64,000 nucleotides of DNA, taken from NCBI RefSeq assembly GCF_016865235.1, contig NZ_CP064030.1, forward strand, positions 2,418,001-2,482,000, in the 5' to 3' direction. This document shows, one piece after another, positions 19,468 to 27,005 of the stretch (position 1 is its first letter; each line of letters starts with the position of its first letter). Below the pieces are notes generated by a model. That model was given only the letters and a program-made list of their open reading frames with translations. It had not been told where the DNA came from and searched no databases. Position numbers and translations under genes: made by a program. The DNA comes from Dyella caseinilytica (GTDB lineage: Bacteria > Pseudomonadota > Gammaproteobacteria > Xanthomonadales > Rhodanobacteraceae).

Positions 19468-20258
19468 GGGCGTACGGTTTGATTGAGGGCTTGTGCCTGT
19501 TCCGAGTCCGGGAACTGGCTGACTAGCCGTTTGGCGTAATTCCGGGCGGCATCCGTGTTGCCCAGGTGAGCTTCGATTTCAAAGCCAAGCTTCAGCGAAT
19601 CGGGGCTGGGTTGCCCCAGCGCATCGAAGCGCTGCAGGAAAGCGCTGGCGTCGAAATAACGATGATTGAGATAAAGCACATTGGTGAGCTGCAGCAGTGC
19701 CATGGCATTGCTCGAATTGCGCTGCACGGCTTGGCGGAAACTGCTTTCTGCATTCACGCGATCATTGATTTGCAGTTGGCAAATACCCTGATTGGTAAGT
19801 GCCACGTCGGGCGTCTGGTAGAACGGATCGGCCACCGCCTTGGCAAAATACGGCAACGATTCCTGCACTTTGCCTTCGTGGCAAAGAAACTGCCCGAGAT
19901 TGTTGTTCGTGTCGCCCTTGTCCGGCTGCAGTTCGACCGCACGGCGGTAATGAATTTCCGCATTCGGCAGATCGTTGATGCGCTCGTAGATGTAGGCCAT
20001 CACGGTCTGCGCTGGCACATAGGTGGGATCTTCGGTGACAGCGATCTTCACCTTCTCCAGTGCACCCTGCAGATTGTTGATGTCGATGTAATGCTGCGCC
20101 AAGCGCGTATGGACATCCGCCGCACCCTGCGCCTTCTGAGCCTTCGTTTCCTGAGGCAGCTTGGGATCGGCGGGCGGAGGCGGGATCGTGGGAGAGCTAT
20201 GACAACCCGCGAGTACGAGGGCAGCACAGACACCGAGCAGGAGACGATCACGCCGCAT
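19464..20258 (-). CDS. pilF: type IV pilus biogenesis lipoprotein PilF/PilW
   Basis: A 264-residue protein: lipoprotein signal with LVLAGC (Cys19) and about six TPR motifs (for example VMAYIYERINDLPNAEIHYRRAVELQPDKGDTNNNLGQFLC). PilF is the pilotin that brings PilQ to the outer membrane. The ATG at 20258 is supported by GAGGA eight bases upstream, inside rlmN; the longer frame is an artefact of overlap. Gene order rlmN-pilF-rodZ is as in Pseudomonas and Xanthomonas. Confidence 0.93.
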   Translation of the reverse strand: MRRDRLLLGVCAALVLAGCHSSPTIPPPPADPKLPQETKAQKAQGAADVHTRLAQHYIDINNLQGALEKVKIAVTEDPTYVPAQTVMAYIYERINDLPNAEIHYRRAVELQPDKGDTNNNLGQFLCHEGKVQESLPYFAKAVADPFYQTPDVALTNQGICQLQINDRVNAESSFRQAVQRNSSNAMALLQLTNVLYLNHRYFDASAFLQRFDALGQPSPDSLKLGFEIEAHLGNTDAARNYAKRLVSQFPDSEQAQALNQTVRP

Positions 20259-21375
20259 GTGCTGCATCCTCGGCCAGGCGTTTCTGGAATTCGGCCTGAC
20301 GGCGCGTGCGATCGAGCACCTGGCCTTTGAGCTGGCCACAGGCAGCATCGATATCGTCGCCGCGAGTGCGGCGCAACATGGTCAGGATGTTGGCGTTGAG
20401 TAGCTGCGTCTGGAAGGCGCGAATCACTTCCATGTCCGAGCGCTCGAAGCGCGTGCCGGGGAATGGGTTGAACGGAATCAGATTGACTTTGCAGGTCGGC
20501 AGACGACGCATGAACTTGATGAGCTGGCGCGCATGCTCGGGCTGATCGTTCACACCCTTCATCAGAGTGTATTCGAACGTGATCGAAGTGCGCGGCTTGC
20601 GCGCAATCCAGCGCTGGCAGGCTGCGACCAGATCGGCAATCGGGTAACGCTTGTTAAGTGGCACCAGTTCGGTGCGCAATTCGTCGTTCGCGGCGTGTAG
20701 CGATACGGCCAACGACACGTCGATGGTTTCGGACAATTTGTCGATCATAGGCACGAGGCCAGCGGTCGACAGCGTGACGCGCTTGGAGGCGAGACCAAAA
20801 CCAAGATCGTCGCGCATCAGGCTCATCGCTTTTACGACGTTGTCAAAGTTCAGCAGCGGCTCGCCCATACCCATCATCACGACGTTGGTGATGCGGCGAT
20901 TCTGGTGCGTGATGTTACCGAGGTATTTGGCGGCAACCCACATCTGGCCAATGATTTCCGACGTCGCCAGATTGCGATTAAAACCCTGGGTGGCCGTGGA
21001 ACAGAACTGGCAATTCAAACCGCAGCCCACCTGCGAGGACACGCACAGCGTGCCGCGGGTAGGCTCCGGGATATAAACGGCTTCGACGGCGTTGCCGCCA
21101 TCCATGCCGAGCAGCCATTTATGCGTACCGTCGGCGGCGCCCTTGTCGAACATCGTCTTGGGCGGACCGATGTAGCACGAGGCTTCGAGCTTGGCACGCA
21201 GTGCCTTGCCCACATCGGTCATGTTTTCGAAGTTGTCTTCCAGGTGATGGTAGATCCACTTCATCACCTGCTCGGCACGATACGGCTTCTCGCCGAGCTG
21301 CGCGAAAAATTCGCGCAGCCCTTGGCGATCGAAGTCGAGCAGATTGACTTTTTCCACCTGGTTCACTTCCATCAC
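20248..21375 (-). CDS. rlmN: dual-specificity RNA methyltransferase RlmN
   Basis: A 375-residue radical-SAM enzyme that makes m2A2503 in 23S rRNA and m2A37 in some tRNAs. The iron-sulfur cluster motif is C118-x3-C122-x2-C125 (CGLNCQFC); GMGEPLLN and the catalytic Cys346 (AACGQL) are present, and the N-terminal helical domain (QGLREFFAQLGEKPYRAEQVMKWIYHH) is complete. Two adjacent Met codons open the frame. It starts 3 bp after ndk and overlaps pilF by 11 bp. Confidence 0.97.
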   Translation of the reverse strand: MMEVNQVEKVNLLDFDRQGLREFFAQLGEKPYRAEQVMKWIYHHLEDNFENMTDVGKALRAKLEASCYIGPPKTMFDKGAADGTHKWLLGMDGGNAVEAVYIPEPTRGTLCVSSQVGCGLNCQFCSTATQGFNRNLATSEIIGQMWVAAKYLGNITHQNRRITNVVMMGMGEPLLNFDNVVKAMSLMRDDLGFGLASKRVTLSTAGLVPMIDKLSETIDVSLAVSLHAANDELRTELVPLNKRYPIADLVAACQRWIARKPRTSITFEYTLMKGVNDQPEHARQLIKFMRRLPTCKVNLIPFNPFPGTRFERSDMEVIRAFQTQLLNANILTMLRRTRGDDIDAACGQLKGQVLDRTRRQAEFQKRLAEDAAHAA

Positions 21376-21378
21376 ATC

Positions 21379-21804
21379 TCAGCGCGGGAAGACTTCGGTC
21401 GCAGCGAAGAAATACGCGATTTCGACCGCAGCCGTTTCGGCGGCATCGGAACCGTGCACGGCATTCGCATCGATCGAATCGGCGAAGTCAGCGCGGATCG
21501 TGCCTTTGGCAGCATCCTTCGGATTGGTGGCGCCCATCAGTTCGCGATTCGTGAGAATCGCGTTCTCGCCTTGCAACACCTGAATCATGACCGGACCGGA
21601 AATCATGAATTCAACCAGCGCATTGAAGAACGGACGTTCACGGTGCACCGCATAAAAACCTTCCGCTTCTTTACGCGAAAGATGCTTCATCTTTGCGGCA
21701 ACAACTTTCAGCCCGGCCTTTTCGAAGCGAGCGTAGATTTCACCGACGACATTCTTGGCAACAGCATCGGGCTTGATAATGGAAAGGGTGCGCTCCAGCG
21801 CCAT
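21379..21804 (-). CDS. ndk: nucleoside diphosphate kinase
   Basis: A 141-residue enzyme balancing NTP pools. RTLSIIKPDAV opens the ferredoxin-like fold; the phosphorylated His117 is in NAVHGSDA. Bacterial family length. First gene of ndk-rlmN-pilF-rodZ; the promoter should lie in the 275-bp gap shared with psrA. Confidence 0.98.
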   Translation of the reverse strand: MALERTLSIIKPDAVAKNVVGEIYARFEKAGLKVVAAKMKHLSRKEAEGFYAVHRERPFFNALVEFMISGPVMIQVLQGENAILTNRELMGATNPKDAAKGTIRADFADSIDANAVHGSDAAETAAVEIAYFFAATEVFPR

Positions 21805-21865
21805 ACGGTCTGCTCCGGGTATACGGATTATTTTAGTGGGCGGCCATGACGCGGACGTCAGTGGA

Positions 21866-21879
21866 ATTTAGAACTAAAT
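21866..21879. promoter_or_regulatory. palindrome upstream of ndk
   Basis: ATTTAG-AA-CTAAAT is a perfect interrupted palindrome 62 bp before the ndk start. It could be a binding site; no regulator can be named. Confidence 0.3.
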
Positions 21880-22000
21880 GCTCCGCGAAATGCGGGCTTA
21901 GCGCACGAAAGTTTGACAGATTCTAGCCCATAAGCAACCCCGCCCCGCGGTAGGGAAGTCCCCCGGAACGGCCGTGGGATGCCGGCTGCCCCGGGCGTAC

Positions 22001-22015
22001 AAAACGATCGTTTGA
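22001..22015. promoter_or_regulatory. PsrA-type operator 1
   Basis: AAACGATCGTTT (22002-22013) is a perfect 12-bp palindrome that overlaps the -35 element TTGACT of the psrA promoter. Known PsrA sites have the form (G/C)AAAC-N2-4-GTTT(G/C). Confidence 0.75.
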
Positions 22016-22041
22016 CTCTCCCCGATCCCCGCGCGTATCCT
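22012..22041 (+). promoter_or_regulatory. sigma-70 type promoter of psrA
   Basis: TTGACT (22012-22017), 18-bp spacer, TATCCT (22036-22041). Operator 1 covers the -35 and operator 2 begins on the last base of the -10, so bound repressor would block polymerase. Confidence 0.65.
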
Positions 22042-22056
22042 CAAACGATCGTTTGA
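22041..22056. promoter_or_regulatory. PsrA-type operator 2
   Basis: TCAAACGATCGTTTGA is a perfect 16-bp palindrome. Its centre is 41 bp (about four helical turns) from that of operator 1, which places both on one face of the DNA. Confidence 0.8.
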
Positions 22057-22078
22057 TTCGATTGGATAGGCGGTACCC

Positions 22079-22708
22079 GTGAACAGCTCCGCTTCCACCA
22101 AGGAACGCATCCTCACTGCTGCCGAGGCGCTGTTCGCCCAGCGCGGCTTCGAGGGCGCCTCGCTACGCCAGCTCACGGCCGCCGCGGGGGTCAACCTGGC
22201 CGCCGTGAATTACCATTTTGGCTCCAAGGACAACCTGGTCGAAGAGGTCTTCAGGCGCCGCCTGGACCAGCTCAATGCACGCCGGCTGGCAGCTCTCAAG
22301 CAGGTTGTCGGACAACCCGACGCGACCCTGGAAGACGTGCTGGCGGCCTTTATCCGCCCTGCCCTGGATCTGTCCCACGATGGTGGCGGCAGCCTTTTCA
22401 TGCGCGTGCTGGCCCGGGCCTTCGCGGAGCACGACGACAGCCTGCGCAAGTTCCTTTCGGACAACTACGGCCATGTGATGCGGCAGTTCACCGCTGAATT
22501 CGCTCGTCTGCTGCCCCAGCTCAGTAAAGAGGAGCTCTATTGGCGCATCGACCTGGTAACCGGCGCCCTGACCCATGCCATGTCCGGCTTCGGCATCATC
22601 CAGCGCAAGAGCGACGTCAGCGAAACCACCCATCGCGAACAGACCGCCGCCCATCTGATCCGCTTTTCCGCGGCAGGTCTTAAGGATGCTCCGGGTGATT
22701 GGGCGTAG
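22079..22708 (+). CDS. psrA: PsrA-like TetR family repressor of fatty-acid oxidation
   Basis: A 209-residue TetR/AcrR regulator. The N-terminal HTH reads RILTAAEALFAQRGFEGAS and AAGVNLAAVNYHFGSKDNLV, the latter close to PsrA of Pseudomonas (AGVNLAAVNYHFGSK); the C-terminal ligand domain contains LFMRVLARAF, as in PsrA. PsrA proteins bind long-chain fatty acids or acyl-CoA and release operators of the kind seen at 22001-22056. The GTG start follows AGGCGG. Context with a fad operon 333 bp downstream supports the role. The symbol is by similarity of these motifs, not by search. Confidence 0.85.
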   Translation: MNSSASTKERILTAAEALFAQRGFEGASLRQLTAAAGVNLAAVNYHFGSKDNLVEEVFRRRLDQLNARRLAALKQVVGQPDATLEDVLAAFIRPALDLSHDGGGSLFMRVLARAFAEHDDSLRKFLSDNYGHVMRQFTAEFARLLPQLSKEELYWRIDLVTGALTHAMSGFGIIQRKSDVSETTHREQTAAHLIRFSAAGLKDAPGDWA

Positions 22709-22952
22709 GCGGCATGATGTCCATAAGGCCTGCAGGGTGTGTCGCGCGGCACAGGGAAGACTGGCGGTCTTTTCAAGCCGCGCGGCGCAGGCTGCAGGCC
22801 TTATGGACATCACCCTTCGGGCCGCCCCTGACTGCCCACATCCCTTCGGCCCGCCGTCTCGGCAGACGGCCAGTTTGCCTTCGCCGACGGTCCTGTGGCC
22901 TGTGGGCAGTCAGGGACGGTGACGCCTGCGCCCAAGCACCCGGAGCATCCTT
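22682..22952. other. nested inverted-repeat element able to form a three-way junction
   Basis: Outer arms: 22682-22711 pairs with 22923-22952 (30 nt, two mismatches, one of which can be a G-U pair); the left arm includes the last codons and stop of psrA. Inside are two separate hairpins: 22716-22735 with 22792-22811 (perfect 20 bp, itself enclosing CGCGCGGC/GCCGCGCG and GAAGAC/GTCTTT stems) and 22826-22840 with 22901-22915 (perfect 15 bp, enclosing CCGTCT/AGACGG). Together they occupy almost the whole psrA-fadB gap. Possible roles are a structured leader, a terminator or attenuator, or a palindromic mobile repeat. Confidence 0.75.
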
Positions 22953-23040
22953 TACCCCCTGATTTCCTGTCACGGGCCGGCCACGGCCGTCCCCCAATCT
23001 TTGTTCACCTGTATTTGCATTCGTACCCACGGAGAAGCCA

Positions 23041-25428
23041 ATGACCGCTCCATCTTCATCGAAGCCAGCGCTACGCATCCGCAAGGCCGCGGTGCTCGGC
23101 GCCGGCGTCATGGGCGCGCAGATCGCCGCGCACCTGACCAACGCAAATGTCGAGACCGTGCTGTTCGACCTGCCTGCGAAGGAAGGTCCCAAGAGCGGCA
23201 TTGCCCTGAAGGCGATCGAAAACCTGAGGAAGCTCTCCCCGGCCCCGTTGGCTGACAGCACCCGCGCCGCCGCCATCATCCCGGCCAATTACGACGACGA
23301 TCTGGAACACCTGAAAGATGTCGACCTGGTGATCGAGGCGATCGCCGAACGGATGGACTGGAAGCTGGATCTCTACAAGAAGATCGCTCCCTATGTCTCC
23401 AAGACCGCCGTGCTGGCCAGCAATACCTCAGGCCTGTCGATCAATAACCTGGCCGAAGCGCTGCCGGAGGAAATGCGCCACCGCTTCACCGGCGTGCACT
23501 TCTTCAACCCGCCGCGCTACATGCACCTGGTCGAGTTGATTCCGACCAAGCTGACCAATCGCGATGTGCTCGAAGGTCTGGAAGCGTTCCTGACCACCAC
23601 CGTCGGCAAGGGCGTGGTGTATGCCAAGGACACGCCTAACTTCATCGGCAACCGCATCGGCGTGTTCTCGATGCTGGCCACCATGTATCACACCGAACAG
23701 TTCAAGCTTGGTTTCGACACGGTCGACGCGCTGACCGGCCCGGCGGTGGGTCGTCCCAAGAGTGCCACCTACCGCACTGCGGACGTGGTCGGTCTGGACA
23801 CCATGGCGCACGTGATCAAGACCATGGCCGACACCCTGGCCAACGATCCCTGGCACGAATACTTCAAGGCGCCCGCCTGGCTCAGCGGCCTGATCGAACA
23901 AGGCGCACTGGGCCAGAAGACCGGCGCAGGTTTCTATCGCAAGGCCGGCAAGGACATCGTGGTGCTGGACGTCGCCAAACGCGATTACCGCCCTTCCGAG
24001 CAGAAGGCGTCGGATGAGGTGTCCGCCATCCTCGCTATCAAGGATCCGGCCGAGAAGTTCGGCAAGTTGCGTGCATCCAGCGATCCGCAGGCACAGTTCC
24101 TGTGGGCCACTTTCCGCGACCTGTTCCACTACACCGCCTACCATCTGGCCGATATCGCTGACACGGCACGTGATGTCGACTTCGCCATCCGCTGGGGCTA
24201 CGGCTGGAAGCTCGGCCCGTTCGAAACCTGGCAGGCAGCCGGCTGGCAGCAAGTCGCCGGCTGGATCGCTGAAGATATCGCGGCAGGCAAGGCCATGAGC
24301 AAGGCTCCGCTGCCGGCGTGGGTGACTGATGGCCGTACCGGCGTGCATAGCAAGGAAGGCTCCTGGTCCGCTGCGTCAAGCGCCTACAAGCCGCGCTCCA
24401 AGCATCCGGTCTACCAGCGCCAGCTGTTCCCTGATCCGATCCTGGGTGAGAAGTTCGACCAGGGCACCACTGTTTGGGAAAACGACGGCGTGCGTCTGTG
24501 GACGTTGGGCGATGACGGCGTCGGCATCATTTCCTTCAAGACCAAGATGAACACGGTCAACGATCAGGTGCTTGATGGCGTCCAGCATGCGATTGGCGTT
24601 GCCGAAGAAAAACTCAAGGCCGTGGTGATCTGGCAGACCGGCGAACCGTTCTCCGCTGGCGCCGATCTGAAGGGTGCGCTCGGCCTGCTCCAGGCCGGCA
24701 AAATCGACGACTTCGCGAAGATGGTGGCCAACTTCCAGCGCACCAGCATGCGCGTCAAACATTCGCTGGTGCCGGTGGTGTCGGCAGTGCGCGGCCTGGC
24801 ACTGGGTGGCGGATGCGAATTTCAGATGCACTCGGCACGCACGGTCGCCGCGCTGGAAAGCTACATCGGTCTGGTCGAGGCCGGCGTAGGTTTGCTGCCA
24901 GCCGGCGGCGGTTTGCATGAACTGGCAATCCGCGCTGCACAGGCCAATCCTGCCGATCCGTTTGAAGCCTTGAAGAAGGTGTTCGAGACGGTGGCGATGG
25001 CCAAGGTGTCCGCCAGCGCGCTGGAAGCCAAGCAATTGGGTCTGTTGCGCGACAGCGACGTGGTGGTGTTCAACGCTTACGAGCTGCTCTATATCGCCAA
25101 GCAAGTGGCTCTCTCGCTGGCCGAAAGCGGTTATCGCCCGCCGCTGTACGACCGCAACATTCCGGTTGCTGGCGACGTGGGTACCGCCACGTTCAAGGCT
25201 TCGCTCGCCAACCTGCAGGCCGGTTATTTCGCCTCCGAGCATGACGTCGCGATCGCCACGCGCATCGCCGACACACTGTGCGGCGGCCAGATCGAACGCG
25301 GCTCGCTGGTCGACGAGGAATGGCTGCTGGATCTGGAACGCAAGCACTTTGTGGAACTGGCGCAGACCGAAAAGACCCAGGCGCGTATTGCTCACACCAT
25401 GACCACCGGCAAACCGCTGAGGAACTAA
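23041..25428 (+). CDS. fadN: 3-hydroxyacyl-CoA dehydrogenase / enoyl-CoA hydratase, FadN type
   Basis: A 795-residue fusion for two beta-oxidation steps. The dehydrogenase is N-terminal: NAD loop VLGAGVMGAQIA (18-29), SNTSGLSI, and HFFNPPRYMHLVE with the catalytic His. The hydratase is C-terminal: GEPFSAGADLKGAL and LGGGCEFQMH (oxyanion loop). This order is the reverse of E. coli FadB and matches Bacillus FadN-type proteins. GGAGAAG precedes the ATG. With the thiolase downstream it forms the oxidation operon, probably repressed by the PsrA-like protein; no operator copy was found directly before it. Confidence 0.93.
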   Translation: MTAPSSSKPALRIRKAAVLGAGVMGAQIAAHLTNANVETVLFDLPAKEGPKSGIALKAIENLRKLSPAPLADSTRAAAIIPANYDDDLEHLKDVDLVIEAIAERMDWKLDLYKKIAPYVSKTAVLASNTSGLSINNLAEALPEEMRHRFTGVHFFNPPRYMHLVELIPTKLTNRDVLEGLEAFLTTTVGKGVVYAKDTPNFIGNRIGVFSMLATMYHTEQFKLGFDTVDALTGPAVGRPKSATYRTADVVGLDTMAHVIKTMADTLANDPWHEYFKAPAWLSGLIEQGALGQKTGAGFYRKAGKDIVVLDVAKRDYRPSEQKASDEVSAILAIKDPAEKFGKLRASSDPQAQFLWATFRDLFHYTAYHLADIADTARDVDFAIRWGYGWKLGPFETWQAAGWQQVAGWIAEDIAAGKAMSKAPLPAWVTDGRTGVHSKEGSWSAASSAYKPRSKHPVYQRQLFPDPILGEKFDQGTTVWENDGVRLWTLGDDGVGIISFKTKMNTVNDQVLDGVQHAIGVAEEKLKAVVIWQTGEPFSAGADLKGALGLLQAGKIDDFAKMVANFQRTSMRVKHSLVPVVSAVRGLALGGGCEFQMHSARTVAALESYIGLVEAGVGLLPAGGGLHELAIRAAQANPADPFEALKKVFETVAMAKVSASALEAKQLGLLRDSDVVVFNAYELLYIAKQVALSLAESGYRPPLYDRNIPVAGDVGTATFKASLANLQAGYFASEHDVAIATRIADTLCGGQIERGSLVDEEWLLDLERKHFVELAQTEKTQARIAHTMTTGKPLRN

Positions 25429-25433
25429 ACGCT

Positions 25434-25516
25434 CGTCGCCCCGGCATAGGTCGGGGCCCAGCGACTTTCGCACGCACCACCAAAGACACTGGGTCCCGGC
25501 CTTCGCCGGGACGACG
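25434..25516. repeat. BIME-like pair of inverted REP units (copy 1)
   Basis: The arms 25434-25461 and 25489-25516 are inverted imperfect copies built on CCCGGC-N4-GCCGGG cores. The right unit plus its flank (CCAAAGACACTGGGTCCCGG and onward, 33 nt) recurs exactly at 59513-59545. Lies in the fadN-fadA gap. Confidence 0.75.
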
Positions 25517-25568
25517 GACAAACCAATCGGCGTCGCTGCACAGTGCGCGACGCCACGGAGCAAAGACC

Positions 25569-26774
25569 ATGAGCAAGCAAGTGCAAGACGCCTACATCGT
25601 CGCCGCCACCCGCACCCCGGTAGGCAAAGCGCCGCGCGGCGTATTCCGCAACACCCGTCCGGACGACATGCTCGCCCACGTGATTCGCGCTGTGATGGCG
25701 CAGGCACCGGGCATTGACCCGCATCGCATCGGTGACGCCATCATCGGCTGCGCCATGCCGGAAGCCGAGCAAGGCATGAACGTGGCACGCATCGGCGTGC
25801 TACTGGCCGGCCTGCCCGACACCGTCCCGGGCGTCACCATCAACCGCTTCTGCTCCTCCGGCCTGCAAGCCGTGGCGATGGCGGCCGATCGCATCCGTCT
25901 GGGCGAAGCCGACTTGATGCTGGCCGGTGGCACCGAAAGCATGAGCATGGTGCCGATGATGGGTCACAAGGTGGCGATGAATCCGGCCATCTTCGACAAC
26001 GAACACATCGGCATTGCCTATGGCATGGGCATCACCGCCGAGAACGTGGCCAAGCAATGGAAGGTGTCACGCGAAGCACAGGATGCGTTCGCCGCACAAA
26101 GCCATGAGCGTGCGCTGGCTGCGATCAAGGCGGGCGAATTCAAGGACGAAATCACGCCATTCAAGCTCGATGACCGCTACCCCGACCTCGCTTCGCGCAG
26201 CATCAAGACCGATAGTCGCGTGATCGACACCGACGAAGGTCCGCGCGCCGGCAGCACGCCGGACGTGCTGGGCAAACTCAAGACCGTGTTCCGCAACGGC
26301 CAGTTCGGTGGCACGGTGACGGCTGGCAATTCCTCGCAGACTTCTGACGGCGCTGGTGCCGTGCTGCTGGCTAGCGAACAGGCGATCAAGGATTACGGCC
26401 TCACCCCACTCGCTCGTTTCGTCGGCTACTCGGTGGCCGGCGTGCGTCCGGACATCATGGGCATCGGTCCGAAGGAAGCGATTCCGAAGGTGCTCAAGCA
26501 GACCGGTATCACCCAGGATCAGCTGGACTGGATCGAACTCAACGAAGCCTTCGCCGCCCAGGCGCTCGCCGTGATCGGCGATCTGGGCCTGGACACTGCC
26601 AAGGTCAATCCGCTGGGCGGGGCCATCGCCCTTGGCCACCCGCTGGGCGCCACTGGCGCGGTCCGCGTTGCGACCCTGTTGCACGGCCTGCGCCGCCGCA
26701 AGCAGAAGTACGGCATGGTGACGATGTGTATCGGTACGGGCATGGGGGCGGCGGGTATTTTCGAAGCGGTCTGA
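25569..26774 (+). CDS. fadA: acetyl-CoA C-acyltransferase (thiolase)
   Basis: A 401-residue thiolase closing the beta-oxidation cycle by splitting 3-ketoacyl-CoA. The nucleophilic Cys95 is in NRFCSSGLQ; NEAFAAQALA, GGAIALGHPLGATGA (His) and CIGTGMGAA (second Cys) are all present. The ATG at 25569 has GGAG nine bases upstream; the long upstream frame overlaps fadN and is rejected. Followed by a strong terminator, so fadN-fadA is a closed unit. Confidence 0.95.
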   Translation: MSKQVQDAYIVAATRTPVGKAPRGVFRNTRPDDMLAHVIRAVMAQAPGIDPHRIGDAIIGCAMPEAEQGMNVARIGVLLAGLPDTVPGVTINRFCSSGLQAVAMAADRIRLGEADLMLAGGTESMSMVPMMGHKVAMNPAIFDNEHIGIAYGMGITAENVAKQWKVSREAQDAFAAQSHERALAAIKAGEFKDEITPFKLDDRYPDLASRSIKTDSRVIDTDEGPRAGSTPDVLGKLKTVFRNGQFGGTVTAGNSSQTSDGAGAVLLASEQAIKDYGLTPLARFVGYSVAGVRPDIMGIGPKEAIPKVLKQTGITQDQLDWIELNEAFAAQALAVIGDLGLDTAKVNPLGGAIALGHPLGATGAVRVATLLHGLRRRKQKYGMVTMCIGTGMGAAGIFEAV

Positions 26775-26808
26775 TCGCCTCGGCTCAAATCAGACAGAAA
26801 GAAACAAA

Positions 26809-26836
26809 GGCGTCGTCTTCGCACGACGCCTTTTTT
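26809..26836 (+). terminator. rho-independent terminator of the fad operon
   Basis: GGCGTCGT-cttcgc-ACGACGCC followed by TTTTTT; 8-bp GC-rich stem, 34 bp after the fadA stop. Confidence 0.93.
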
Positions 26837-27005
26837 CATGAATCGATGACGACGACCTTCACCACCCTCTCTTGTAACGACTTTCTAACAGGCGAATAAT
26901 AGGCATGTTGCGACGCACAACCCAATGCGCCGCTGTTTCGAGTGCTCTCGTTGATCCTGGTGTCGATCCGACGCAGGCGAGTGTGCGCTCGTCCAGGAAG
27001 TCGAC

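Noticed and set aside
21898..22194. 98-residue minus-strand frame over the psrA promoter
   Set aside because: It covers both operators, the promoter and the psrA start.
22745..22953. Possible insertion sequence in the psrA-fadN gap
   Set aside because: Inverted repeats are nested in hairpins, with no transposase frame between them.
24376..25707. 443-residue minus-strand frame across fadN
   Set aside because: Antisense to a conserved gene and the REP pair; no family features.
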